From contig NC_133971.1 of assembly GCF_031877795.1 (NCBI RefSeq), forward strand, positions 65,656,463 to 65,720,462: 64,000 nt of DNA. Reading direction: 5' to 3'. Positions 1 to 10,200 of this stretch are shown here, one piece after another. The position numbers were made by a program, and so were the translations under genes. This DNA is from Strix aluco (Eukaryota > Chordata > Aves > Strigiformes > Strigidae). The notes under the pieces are model-generated. The model saw nothing but the letters and a program-made list of their open reading frames with translations. It ran no database searches and was not told the DNA's origin. Positions within the stretch are counted from its first letter, which is position 1. The number at the start of each line of letters is the position of its first letter.

Positions 1-445
1 AAATTCATGGGACCTGATGCACTGCACCCATGGGTGGTGAGGGAGCTGGCTGATGTCATTGTGAGGCTACTCTCCAATCAACTTTGAAAGGTCATGGTGA
101 TTAGGGGAGTTGCCTGAGGATTGGAAGAAAGCGAATGTCACTCCTCTTTCCAAGAACGGCAAGAGAGAGATCTGGGAAGCTGGTCAGCCTCACCTTGATC
201 CCTGGGAAGGTGGTTGAGCCAATCCTGGAAGCTGTTTCCAAACATTCTAAGAACAGAATGGGGACTGGGAGTAGTCACCATGGATTTATGAAGGGGACAC
301 CTTCTCTGACCATTCTGATACCCTTTTACAGTGAAATGACTTGACTCAGCGAACGCGGGGAGAGTAGTGGTGATTGTCTCTTTTGACTGTAGCAGAGCTT
401 GAATGCTGTCTCCTTTAAAATTTCCATAAACAAAAAGTGATAGAA
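1..445 (+). mobile_element. CR1 LINE fragment, RT region, decayed
   Basis: This is a piece of the reverse transcriptase domain of a CR1 non-LTR retrotransposon, cut by the window's left edge. Translated pieces follow the CR1 order: a GPDALHP-like start, a PGKVVEPILEAVSKH-like stretch (within 135-344), HGFMKG near 285, then a degraded LDFSKAFDTVSH-like motif A near 380-415. Several frameshifts and stops separate these pieces, so it makes no protein. The 3' half of the element is missing: similarity fades after about 445 and no CR1 3' tail follows. It is more decayed than the copies at 13.6, 15.3 and 29 kb, which suggests an older insertion. Confidence 0.85.
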
Positions 446-1637
446 TTGCTCCTACCTAATTTTACAGACTTCTTAGAGAAATGGTAGCAATGGGGTTTGT
501 GTGGAAGAAGGAGGACTTCCAGAGTCTGGTACTGGCCAGAAAAACTGTCCTGCAGCAAAAAATCTGGAGTGCATCTGTACACAGGGTGCATTTGACCTGC
601 TTATGAATGCAAAGGATGTCATTATGCAGTCTCCTGCCCATTTTTTTTTTCTGTATCTGTTTTGGATATGTCTAAGCTTTGCTTCTCTGTAATTGATCTT
701 ACTGCAGTAAGAACAAAACAATAGTCTTGAAAACCCATCAGAGTTCAAGAGCTGTCTGTTTTGTGTGTGTTTGGAATATTTAGTCTTGACAATGTAGTGA
801 GTCACCAATTAAGGGATCAAGAATTCTTAGAAAAGAAGTACAGAGAATCATGATAGAAGGTCATGGAATAAGAATGAACAGTATTAAAAAAATGTATAGA
901 ATGGATAGATATTCTTGCTTGTCCTGGTATAATTAAAATGTAAAGAGCATTCAGTGGAGTTGGAATTTACATTCAAAGCTAATACAAAATAAAAAAGGCA
1001 TTTTTATTTTGCACAATAAATAATTCTTAAAGGTTGTAGCAATGAAAAATCTTTGTGGCGAGGAGGAAGGTTATTATTCAAAAGTACAAAAAAGCAGAAG
1101 ATCAAACTTGATGCTTAGCTTGATCCCATAGTGAAAGAGTAAAAGCAAATCTCCTTATAGAAAGAATATACAGACCTTTATACAATGGTAAAGTGATAAG
1201 TAACAGAACATTATTCCTAAGTGCCATTTTTTGAGCAGGCTTCTAGTGTGTTTGCACCTTTCCTAAGAATCCAGCTTTGATTAGTCAGCACTCTGAACTA
1301 GGCAATTCTGATATAGCTTTTGTTACACTATTAATATCACTAGTAGCACAGAGTATGCTATTAGAAAATTCCCAAACCAGAAATTCAGAATTTTTAGGGA
1401 GTTGAAATAATTGTCACTGTATTTTGATAGTAGTTTATGCTGAATTGCATGGTCAGTACATTGTGTGAAATTGTACCTGTAAATGGGTGTGGTTTCCACT
1501 GCTGTTCCATTGTGTTGAATATCTTACTGTATTGTTTCCATCCTTTCTTGTTTGTAAAGAAAAATTGTCTGAGATTAAAAAGCGGAAAAAAGTTGGAAGT
1601 GGGACTTCAGCTTCCAGTTGAATCTGTGGCTAGGTGT
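446..1637. other. AT-rich stretch with no gene seen
   Basis: Unique-looking, AT-rich sequence with only short chance frames on both strands. I saw no splice-framed coding segment, RNA gene or repeat that I can name. It could be intergenic or intronic. Confidence 0.5.
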
Positions 1638-1992
1638 TGTCGTGGTTTAACCCCAGCCGGCAACTAAGGCCCACACAGCCACGTTCTCACTTCCCCCAAC
1701 TGGGACAGTTTAATAGGTAGAGTGAAAGCTACGTGCACAAGCAAAGCAGAGAAAGGAATTAATTCAGTACTTCCCATCATCAGTCAGGTGTTCAGCCATC
1801 TCCAGGAAAGCAGGGCTCCATCATGTGTAATGTTTACTTAGGAAGATAACTGCCGTAACTCCGAACATCCCCCTTTCCTCCCTTTTCCAGCTTTTATTGC
1901 TGAGCACGATGTCAGATGGTATGGACTATCCCTTTGGTGACTTGGGGTCAGCTGTCCTGGCTGTGTATCCTCCAAATGTGTTGTGCATTTAT
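1638..1992 (-). mobile_element. ERV LTR fragment (avian TGTCATGGTTT-type family), 3'-flank truncated
   Basis: The plus-strand copy opens with TGTCGTGGTTTAACCCC, the edge shared with the complete LTR at 51468. It ends in the shared GGGTCAGCTGTCCTGGC block near 1945-1965, after which similarity fades at about 1992. The far end seen in the 51-kb copy is absent. A stretch of roughly 60 bases seen in related copies also seems deleted near 1700. Read on the minus strand, AATAAAAG (1891-1898) sits upstream of ATTAAA (1709-1714), a promoter-then-poly(A) order that supports minus orientation. No internal retroviral genes flank it. The family name is not asserted. Confidence 0.75.
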
Positions 1993-2815
1993 ATGATGAA
2001 AATACCAAGTGGATCTTCTCACTCCCCTTTGGTTTTTTTGTCTCGTAGGAGCCAGTTTCTGATGGGAAGTTTGTTGTAGGAAGGGCCTGTGTGTGTGTAT
2101 GAGTCTACTTAGGTAGCACATTGAATGGGTATTCAATTCCAGTACAGCTTTGATTAAAGAAGTTTTAGCAGAACAAAATCAACCTTTTTGATCCTTAATC
2201 TTTATGCTCTATGGTAATTACAGTGCCAGTAGAATTGCAGTTAGCTCCCTCGTTGCTTTTATGGTATCATTTTGTATTAAATGAGAGGCTTGGAACATAT
2301 TTATTAACAAAAAAAACAAAAGAAAAAGTGGAAGGGCAGCCCTTAGGTGGCTGCTTGAGTTGCTGTTTGTTAGCAAATAAAAATAAGCAACCTCAGTTGA
2401 AAAGTTTACTTTTCATAGTGCTTCATCTTAGGTGCTACCTGTTTGTTTTGGAAACTTTGTAGGTGAAGATTTACTTTGCAGTAATAGAAATCATATTGGC
2501 CTATTTGTAAAGAAAGAATACTTACATTTGGGCTGTATTTAAATTAGTATTATGTTTTTGCTTCATGCCCAGCCATTGCCCCTCCCACCCCAAAAAGGAT
2601 TAAAGTGATCAGTTGCTATATTGTAGGAAAGAAGAGCGGGGATGGGGGGGCAGGCACTGGGAACAGGAAAAGAAACTAGGTACCATGTTTCAGAAACCTG
2701 TTCCCACAGGTGCTTTCCTCGAGTTACTGTCAAAATCTTTTGGCTCTAACTTTTCATATTATAGCTGACAGTACACACAATTTAGTTACACTTGGTGTTT
2801 TTCTCTTTTTTCTTT
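1993..2815. other. AT-rich stretch with no gene seen
   Basis: Mixed low-complexity sequence including a short G run (2645-2651) and A-rich patches. No credible exon or RNA gene was found. It may include diverged remains of the preceding LTR. Confidence 0.45.
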
Positions 2816-3040
2816 CTTCTCTTCTCTTCTCTTCTCTTCTCTTCTCTTCTCTTCTCTTCTCTTCTCTTCTCTTCTCTTCTCTTCTCTTCTCTTCTCTTCT
2901 CTTCTCTTCTCTTCTTTTCTTTTCTTTTCTTTTCTTTTCTTTTCTTTTCTTTTCTTTTCTTTTCTTTTCTTTTCTTTTCTTTTCTTTTCTTTTCTTTTCT
3001 TTTCTTTTCTTTTCTTTTCTTTTCTTTTCTTTTCTTTTCT
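2816..3040. repeat. Compound pentanucleotide microsatellite (CTTCT)20-(TTTCT)25
   Basis: Twenty perfect CTTCT units (2816-2915) run directly into twenty-five perfect TTTCT units (2916-3040), a 225-bp pure pyrimidine tract on the plus strand. The long SSLLF/FSFLF and KRREE/KRKEK frames here are translations of the repeat, not genes. The mirror-symmetric homopyrimidine-homopurine character could allow triplex (H-DNA) formation. The length is probably polymorphic between individuals, and assembly may have compressed it. Confidence 0.98.
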
Positions 3041-3665
3041 TTTTCCAGTCCTGCATCTCTAAAATAACTATTTAATAACTGAATAGAAAAATCCAAAGAC
3101 TTGTGTTAGACAGTGAGAATAAATATTGGTAAGGGGAATGTTTTCCCTAATCAAATGAAATCATTCTGTGCTGTCATAGAAGCAGTGCACAGGGCAGTGT
3201 TATTCTTTAAAAAGAATTTGAGATGCAGTGGTATACGCTTATGTTGGGATTCACTGGTAGATCTTTAAAAAAAGAAAAAAAGAAATTAGGCTAAGATTTT
3301 CTTATTAAAGAGAAGACAATTTAAATTAGGAGCTTGTTAGACAATTTTTCTGATTTTTTAATGTTTCAGTCTGAGTTATGTTAGTATACAAATGTCTTCG
3401 TTCTATTCATTTCACTTTAGTTTCAGATTAAGTTGACACAAGTAGATCTTACATTTTTGTAATATATCACACATGCAGCATGTTCTGATGATTTTGATCT
3501 GGTGTGTTGGCAGTGTTTGCTCAAAACTTACCTTTGAAAAGGAAAGTTAAAAATTATTCTTTCAATCTTTATTTGTTTGGACTTTTGTTTTTCATTACTT
3601 TATATCCAATTCTGTTTTTCTTTGGTATTTCTGTTTCATGTACCTATTCTAGGTGTGTAGATCAA

Positions 3666-3709
3666 CATGTTTTGTCATAAATTTACTCATGTTTTGTCAT
3701 AAATTTACT
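3666..3709. repeat. 22-bp direct tandem duplication, two perfect copies
   Basis: The unit CATGTTTTGTCATAAATTTA+CT is present twice in succession (3666-3687 and 3688-3709), followed by a partial third start (CACATTTT). A replication-slippage duplication is the simplest explanation. Confidence 0.9.
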
Positions 3710-4879
3710 CACATTTTGGCTAAGAGAAATGCAATTTAAATTTTAGTTAAGGCTCTTAGAAACTTATTGAATGCATCAGTATCAGTACACAGATGCAAAA
3801 GGAACATACCTTCAAGGAAATCAGTTTTCTTGTAAGATATGGGATATCAGTGCACTTTGTACAGAATGTTACTCATTAGACACGTGCACACAAACACACA
3901 CAGTTTTACAGGTTTACTGTACCTTTCGCAGCTGTCTGACCTAGTCAAAGTAAAGCATTATGATTTCAGGTGCTTGTGCTTTAGTTTTTACTCCTGGAGC
4001 AAATCTGACATGACACAACTCCTTCCCTTCATGAAGAAAGGACAAGCTGATTTCTGAAGGGCTAGAAGGCAAGAACTTAGAGTCAGGAAGAGGTTAAAAT
4101 TATGTATAATTAGACAAACCCTAACACACCACACATAATTTTCATTTGATGCTTTCTTTTCGTATTGGCCTTTAAAACAGGTATGACAATGAATATTACA
4201 GATCAGATTCCAGGATGCTGGGAGAGAAGGCTAAATCAAATTAAGTATTAATTTTTGGAGCTGTTGAACTAAACATAGTCTGATTTAGGCATGATAAAAT
4301 TTCCATTCTTTCTTGCTAAAAGTTATTGCAACACTTTACCATTTTTTATGGATTCTTAATGCTATTAAAATATTTTCAGTGCTTCAGGAAAAAGGGAAAG
4401 CCAATATTCTGTCCAAGAGAAAGTAAAAATCTTAATATAATTTTGTCTTGGGTAGATACCATGATGCTGCTCGTATGCTTACCAGAAGTTCAGATTCTCA
4501 TTTTAGTAACCTGATTTTTTTTGTAGTAAACTGTTTTTTTGTTTGTAAATGTAAAAACAACTTTAGAATGTTAAATATTATTTTCCATAAGATTATATTC
4601 TTACAGGGTTTTTTTTCTCTTATAGTGCTCATACCCAGGAAAGATCTGCTACAAGACAACACTCCTTACTTTGATAAACCAACAAAAAAGCATGAATCCT
4701 GAGGAAAATATGCCCCTCTCCCCAGAAGGTTAATATCCTGTAATGAGATCTCTGAAAACCAGTAGCGGATACCTGTTTTAAAGCTAATTTGTAAAAACAG
4801 TTAAATGTTGTTATCAGGAAAACAAAACTGAAACTGAGTCACCAATTTTATTGTGTGCTGTGATACCATCATGCACTTC

Positions 4880-4910
4880 TTCTGTGGAAGATACTAATAC
4901 TTCCACAGAA
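4880..4910. repeat. Perfect 11-bp inverted repeat (hairpin), 9-nt loop
   Basis: TTCTGTGGAAG (4880-4890) and CTTCCACAGAA (4900-4910) are exact reverse complements around a 9-nt AT-rich loop. No function is evident. There is no T-run after it, so it is not a bacterial-type terminator, and the stem is too short for a miRNA precursor. Confidence 0.8.
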
Positions 4911-6181
4911 ACTCAAGACGCACAGTTCTATTAAAAATAAGCTGCTGAATTGTGTTACTTCAGCCAGGAGTGTTTGTAATTATGACAGCTGTCAGACAGA
5001 TTGTTTCCTAGCAATCCAGAGTTTTAAAAACTAAATACAAATTAAATGCAGTTCTTAATCCTGATAATACTTGTTTGTAAGTTTATTGTCAACCATATGC
5101 TGCTTTGAAGTAATGAAGAACAGTCTTGTGGCACTTACCATTAAATTTATGCTTTGAACCAGAAGCATGATTTCTGAAGTTGTCATTAATTGTACACTAA
5201 TATACTGTGGTGTTTGAGAGACTTCTTGAGATTTATCTGAATAATTTATTCAGGTTTTACAGATGGGAGAGTGTGTGTAGTGTTTTTCTTCTCCCTCACA
5301 CCTTTGAACGACCAGGAGTGGCAGGGTTTGAGTTCTTAGATGACAGTGGAACAAGACAACCCAGCCACAACCTAACCTAAGGATGTTGTTTTAGATATAT
5401 GGTTTATGAATTTAAGGTTTCTGTTTTACCTTGTGATTATAGAGTGACTTACTGAGGCATTTTCCAAAGAAAAGAGGCTTGTTGCTTAGTTGCAAGTGAT
5501 CTGAAGTGGAATTCATCACAATGATCTGTTTACTTCCATTTTCATTGGAACCAGAGACAACTGTAGTGATATATAGAATCTTCTCTGTGAAAATGGTAAC
5601 AGGCACCATACGAGGATCTAAACACCTCACACAGGAGTGAAGTAGTCTAGTGTCATGGTTTGAGCCCAGAGGGCAACTGAGCACCACGAAGCCTGTTCAC
5701 TTACCCCTCACCCCCCACCGCTGGGAAAGAGAAAATGAATTAAAGGCTCAGGAATCGAGATAAGGATAGGGAGGGGTGGCTCACCCATTAACAGTCATGG
5801 GCAAAGAGAGGAAATAAAAAAAGAACATCAATTCAAACACTAACAAAGCAACACTTAACAGATAGAGTGGGGGACAGTGAGAAACGTTACCACATTTTCA
5901 AAACACCTCCCCCCACCCCTTCCTGCTTCCTGGGCTCAGTTTTGTTCCCAATATCTCTACCTCCTCCCCTCAGCAGTGCAGGAGCAGGGGATGGGGAGTT
6001 TTCAGTCAGTCCACTGCTTCTTCCTCCACTGCTTCTTCCTCCAAGGTTGGGGGAAAACACTCCTCTGCATTCTTCCCCTGCTCCAACATGGCTCTCTCAT
6101 GGGAAACAGTCCTTCATAAACTTTCTCATCGTGAGTCTTCCCCATGGGATGTGTTCTTCTTGAGATGCTGCAGCATGGGTC

Positions 6182-6186
6182 ACCCC
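6182..6186. repeat. Target-site duplication ACCCC, left copy
   Basis: Five bases directly before the nested LTR, repeated at 6771-6775 directly after it. Confidence 0.85.
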
Positions 6187-6242
6187 TGTTATAGACTATC
6201 TTGCCAAAATGATGCAAGTTAGGACAAATTAAATTTCAATTA

Positions 6243-6248
6243 TTTATT
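6243..6248 (-). terminator. Poly(A) signal AATAAA of the nested LTR
   Basis: AATAAA on the minus strand, about 90 nt downstream of the TATA box and about 60 nt from the LTR's end, which fits the R/U5 position. Confidence 0.55.
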
Positions 6249-6337
6249 TTAGCAAGCGGCAATAAGCAAAACAGCGCTGGGCGGCCGGGGAGTCCCTGCT
6301 CCACCAACGGCGCGCACCTACTTCCCGAGGGTCCGTC

Positions 6338-6346
6338 TTTTTATAT
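6338..6346 (-). promoter_or_regulatory. TATA box of the nested LTR
   Basis: The minus strand reads ATATAAAAA within GGATATAAAAAGACGG, followed by CpG-rich sequence that would be the R region. This is the expected place for the retroviral core promoter, and transcription would run leftward. Whether it is active is unknown. Confidence 0.6.
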
Positions 6347-6770
6347 CCTCCGCCTTCCGTTATCGGGTCTCTCTGAGAGGTGTATCCTGCGTCTGCGCAC
6401 TTTGCAGCTAGGGGGTCGCTCCATCCGGGTCTTCCTCACGTCACCAGCTTCTCGTATTTCCTACTTTCCTGAGAGTGGCTCACAAAGTCTTTGTTTATAT
6501 CTTACAGAATATAGACACTACCCCCTTTTTTTTTTTTCTTCTTCTTCTTCCCTTTGTCCTTCTTCCCTTTCTCCCTCTTTTCAGTCTTTTGCCTAGTAGG
6601 AGTCCTTGCTTCAGCATTTCAACTTAGATAAGCACTTACAGTCAGTTAGTCGTTACACAGTGTAATAGTTAAGATTAAGCTTAGGCCAACATAGTTTATG
6701 GAATAACATGTCACGAGCTCCCAGTATCTTCAATGGAATTTGATGAACAAACAGTTTACTGTCTATCACA

Positions 6771-6775
6771 ACCCC
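6771..6775. repeat. Target-site duplication ACCCC, right copy
   Basis: Matches 6182-6186. Removing the LTR and one copy restores a continuous match of the older LTR (CATGGGTCACCCC joined to CACATGTTGCAGTCC). Confidence 0.85.
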
Positions 6776-7209
6776 CACATGTTGCAGTCCTCCCAGTGCC
6801 AAACTACAACAGCAGGTGCTGCTTCTACCTATAGAGCCCTGGGAGTTCTCCACAGGCAGAACTCTGCTCCTCTGATGACCTCCATGGGCTACAGGAGGAC
6901 AGCCCTGCTGTCTCACCACAGGATACAGGGGGTCTCTCAGCTCCAGCACACCTCCTCCCCTTCCTCAATCCTTCCACTGACCTTGGTGTTCACATAGGTG
7001 TCCTTCTGGTAACTCCTACTCACCAGTTACAAGTCCCTCTCAGATTCCCCTTCTTAAATGCATTATTGCAGAGGCAAAGCCACTGGCTCGGCCTTGGCCT
7101 GAGGCAGGTCTGACTTGGAGCTGGGGGAGCTTTTGAGAAGCTTCTCACAGGGGCCACTGCTGTAGCCCTCTCCCCTGCTACCAAAACCCCACCACACAAA
7201 CCCAGCACA

Positions 7210-10200
7210 CCCAGTAATATGTCTCAGCTCTATTTCAGGTCCCAGTGATCTTGTTTATTTTTAATAAGCTTCCAAGATGTCAATATTGCATATCTGTTTG
7301 GATTCTGACATGGTTTCAATGACTGACTAAAATGGAAAACTAGTGCCTGCATCCTGCCTCTTTTCTTCACAGAGCATGTCAGTGCGGTAAGTTCTCCTTT
7401 CTTTAAAACTATTGCTTCTGGCTGCCTTGGGCAGGGTAACCATCAGAGAATATGTTGTCAGTATCCATCTTTCAGTTGCACTGATAGTCCCTGCATTGTA
7501 GCTAGAAGGCAGGAGGCAAATGATGGGAGGTAGAATGAAAAGAGTGCAGTTCTTGCTATTTGTTGTGGTTGAGTGGCTCCACTACAAAACAAACATGTCT
7601 GTCTGTAGGGGATTTGCTGTTCTAGGCCTCTTGTGTTGCTTACTTCCCTAAGGATAAGGCATATTCTATGTCTGGTTTCCCACCACTTTGCAGCTTGCCT
7701 ACATTGAAATTTTTTTTTCCCATAAGGAGCGTAAGAGAGGGGTATGCAAGGAAGGGAAAATAGAAGGTAGTTGCAGCTGCAAAGAGACAAAACAGAACAT
7801 TACCTCAAGTGAAGTGACTGATTTAATAATCAGCAGAAATAATTAAACAGAGGTCTGGCAAGAATCATACAACCATTAAAGTCAATATCCCATGGCACAC
7901 TGGAATTGGGGGGAATTCATCTCTCATAGACCCATTGCTTTAGGCTATGGGAGTAGTGTATCAGTGATTTTATCCTTGAGATTGATTTCGTAGAACTGAG
8001 GCTTGGTCAATCTTCAGTCTTGGTACTGATGTAAAATAGTATTGCTTGTTACCATGCAAAATATGTATTAAAATACTTAGTGATGTTGGCAGTAGATGGC
8101 AGTCTTTTGTACGATGTTTGAGGAAACAGCAAGTGGAGAAAATATTTTCATGTGGCTACTGCTTCAGTATTGTTCTGCTGTCATGTGTTTTAGGTTTTTA
8201 TTTTTAACAAGAATGAATAATTAATAGATAGTATGGAAATGTCAGCTGACAGGATCATCCTTGGGATTTGACAGGCATTTGTGTGCTTCATCTTACCTAC
8301 ATCTTGAATACTCGTAATAAGAATACAGAAAGAGTCATCCAGATAACATACACAACTGCTAATATAAAGGACATGATAAAAAAAAGTTGGTAGAATTTAA
8401 TGGCCCCCAGAACAATTCTCCTTACACTCCTGTGCAGTATGTTTACGGTCTGTGCATTAACATTCCATGTTCCTGCTATCTTTGTGCATTCCTGGGCAGC
8501 AAAGATAAACTGAATTTTGCAGTACCGAGATGAGTAAAATCAAGCTGATAGGCAAAAGACTGCTAATGTAAGAGACTGACAGGCCTATTTATTACTCCTG
8601 TTTCAACGTGATCTTAAATAGGAATCGAGGGGCTATCCAGACCAGGATAAATAGGAATCCAAATAAGGAATTGAGCCTAGAAGTATCTCAGACTTGGTCA
8701 CTGTCTGGGCCCAGCAGGTGTTTGCTTTCTGCAAATCTAACCTTCCAGCCTTGAAAGACTCACAAACCTGCTTAATGAGCAGCTGGTAATCAAAGGCTTC
8801 TCTGTGCTAGTTGGTGGTAGTGACTGTTCTTCTTCCTGTTATTCCATGCTTACCTGTTGGCTCATGTTCCAGTACCCAGTCATCTCCCCAGCTTCTGTTT
8901 CCATTTTCATTTCACTCTGCGTGTGAATCTGTTCTTGATACTGCTGGCTTTGTGCTCATATATACCTTTATTTTCCTTAATATCAATAGTAAATAATGTT
9001 AAAAATACAGGAAGTATTGTTGCATTCCCTCTGCAAAGTTTGAAGTGTTATCTGAAACTGCTTAAAACAATACAGGGACTTTCACTTAATGACTTGGGAG
9101 GAGAAAAGGTTGATTCTTTACAAGAGAAACTGTAATTTAATAGGCTCACAATAACACGATTCAATCACATTCAACTTTTTCAGGTTACTGGAACTGCAGA
9201 TTTTTAGAGCAGACATATGTGCCTTTCTTCCAGACTATGCATCATCAGTCTTAAAAGATAAGCCTTAAAGGTAATAGTTCTTTAAACTGTAATTTAACTA
9301 TGCCTTAAATAAAAAAAATCTGTAGGGATCTTTTGGAGGCAAGCAGGAAATGTTGCTGAAAAGGGCTCACTGCTTGTTCAGATCTGCTACAGTTCTGCTG
9401 CTACAGCCAAGAGATCAGTATGGTGTAACTGCTGGGTGTCTCTAGGTGCCTTCATGACCTGTACAGATACACTAACAGTGCTGCTTAGCAGGACCTGGTA
9501 TTTTAAAAGCGAGTTTCAGCTCTACTTGAGGTAGTCACATGCTTACACAGAGTTTGGCAGAACAGATGTCACCTCAATGATCACACGTAAAAAAATTCTA
9601 AACACATCAGCTTTTGACATCATCATCTGATGTGTCTGTTAGAGCCTTCTGCCCTGATATTCTGCATGAAGTGTTGACTTGGTGTACACTGTAGCTTTAA
9701 TGAAAGCATTAAATTCAGCCAGGGAGTATTTCCTGTTTAAATATTAAGTTTTGGTGTTGTTCTAATCACCTTTCCCTCTCCTTTATTTAACAGTTTCAAA
9801 ATAAAAGGTTTCTTCAGTTTTTTTCTGCAAGCTATAACCTAGGTTAGGGATCAAGTATGGTATTAGTAGATGTGCTATAGCCTGATGTTCATAAAACCCA
9901 GGTGACAGATTTAATCTATGAATTGATTTTGTTTGCATGGGTAGTATTTGTGTTGAAGTTTTATGGTCTTCAGGTGAAATAAGGTGGCTTTTCTAATTTA
10001 GCAGGGCCAAATTAATCCCCTTCTCTGTTCCTCTGCATTTTGGTAAAGGAAGCATTTAGTTGCTATTTTTACAGGGACTGCTGTTGTACACCACAAAGTG
10101 ACTCCACAAAGAGTTGATCTGGAAGTAGCATTAAAAGTTTAATCTGGAAGTGTGGCCTGTACCTTCCTCAAGGTGCCAAGTTCTCAGGCAGTTTTTTAAG

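Larger units (their letters stand above)
3041..5650. other. AT-rich stretch, small repeats only
   Basis: No gene is seen. It contains a 22-bp tandem duplication (3666-3709) and an 11-bp perfect inverted repeat (4880-4910), both listed separately. The open frames here are short and lack compositional or splice support. Confidence 0.5.
6187..6770 (-). mobile_element. Solo ERV LTR nested in the older LTR, 5-bp TSD
   Basis: The 584-bp insert opens TGTTATAGAC and closes GTCTATCACA. The ends are imperfect inverted repeats (TGTTATAGAC against TGTGATAGAC) with TG...CA termini. ACCCC lies immediately on both sides (6182-6186 and 6771-6775), a 5-bp target-site duplication of the kind known for ERVL-like elements. 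On the minus strand a TATA-like ATATAAAAA (6338-6346) precedes AATAAA (6243-6248) by about 90 nt, as expected for U3-R-U5 order. A pyrimidine tract (6518-6590) lies in its U3 and is purine-rich on the coding strand. CpG-rich sequence survives at 6275-6330. It is called solo because no internal retroviral sequence is present. Confidence 0.88.
5651..7209 (-). mobile_element. Old avian ERV LTR, split by a younger LTR
   Basis: The left half (5651-6186) opens TGTCATGGTTTGAGCCCAG. The right half (6776-7209) ends CAAACCCAGCACA, giving the TG...CA termini of a retroviral LTR of about 970 bp once the insert is removed. The left part has repeated 'bright' blocks (GCATGGGTCACCCC, CTCCAACATGG, CCACTGCTTCTTCCT twice), and the right part has the family's TACCAAAACCCCACCAC end. 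The opening matches the LTRs at 1638 and 51468, so I place it on the minus strand. The flanks TCTAG (5646-5650) and CCCAG (7210-7214) could be a 5-bp target duplication altered at two C/T positions. No gag or pol sequence is next to it, so it is probably a solo LTR. Confidence 0.75.

Noticed and set aside
2710..3096. Long frames rich in SSLLF or KRREE repeats
   Set aside because: They are translations of the pentamer microsatellite in several frames.
8860..8960. Minus-strand open segment ending at a CAG|GTAAGC donor
   Set aside because: About 34 codons open, but no polypyrimidine tract or acceptor on the upstream side.
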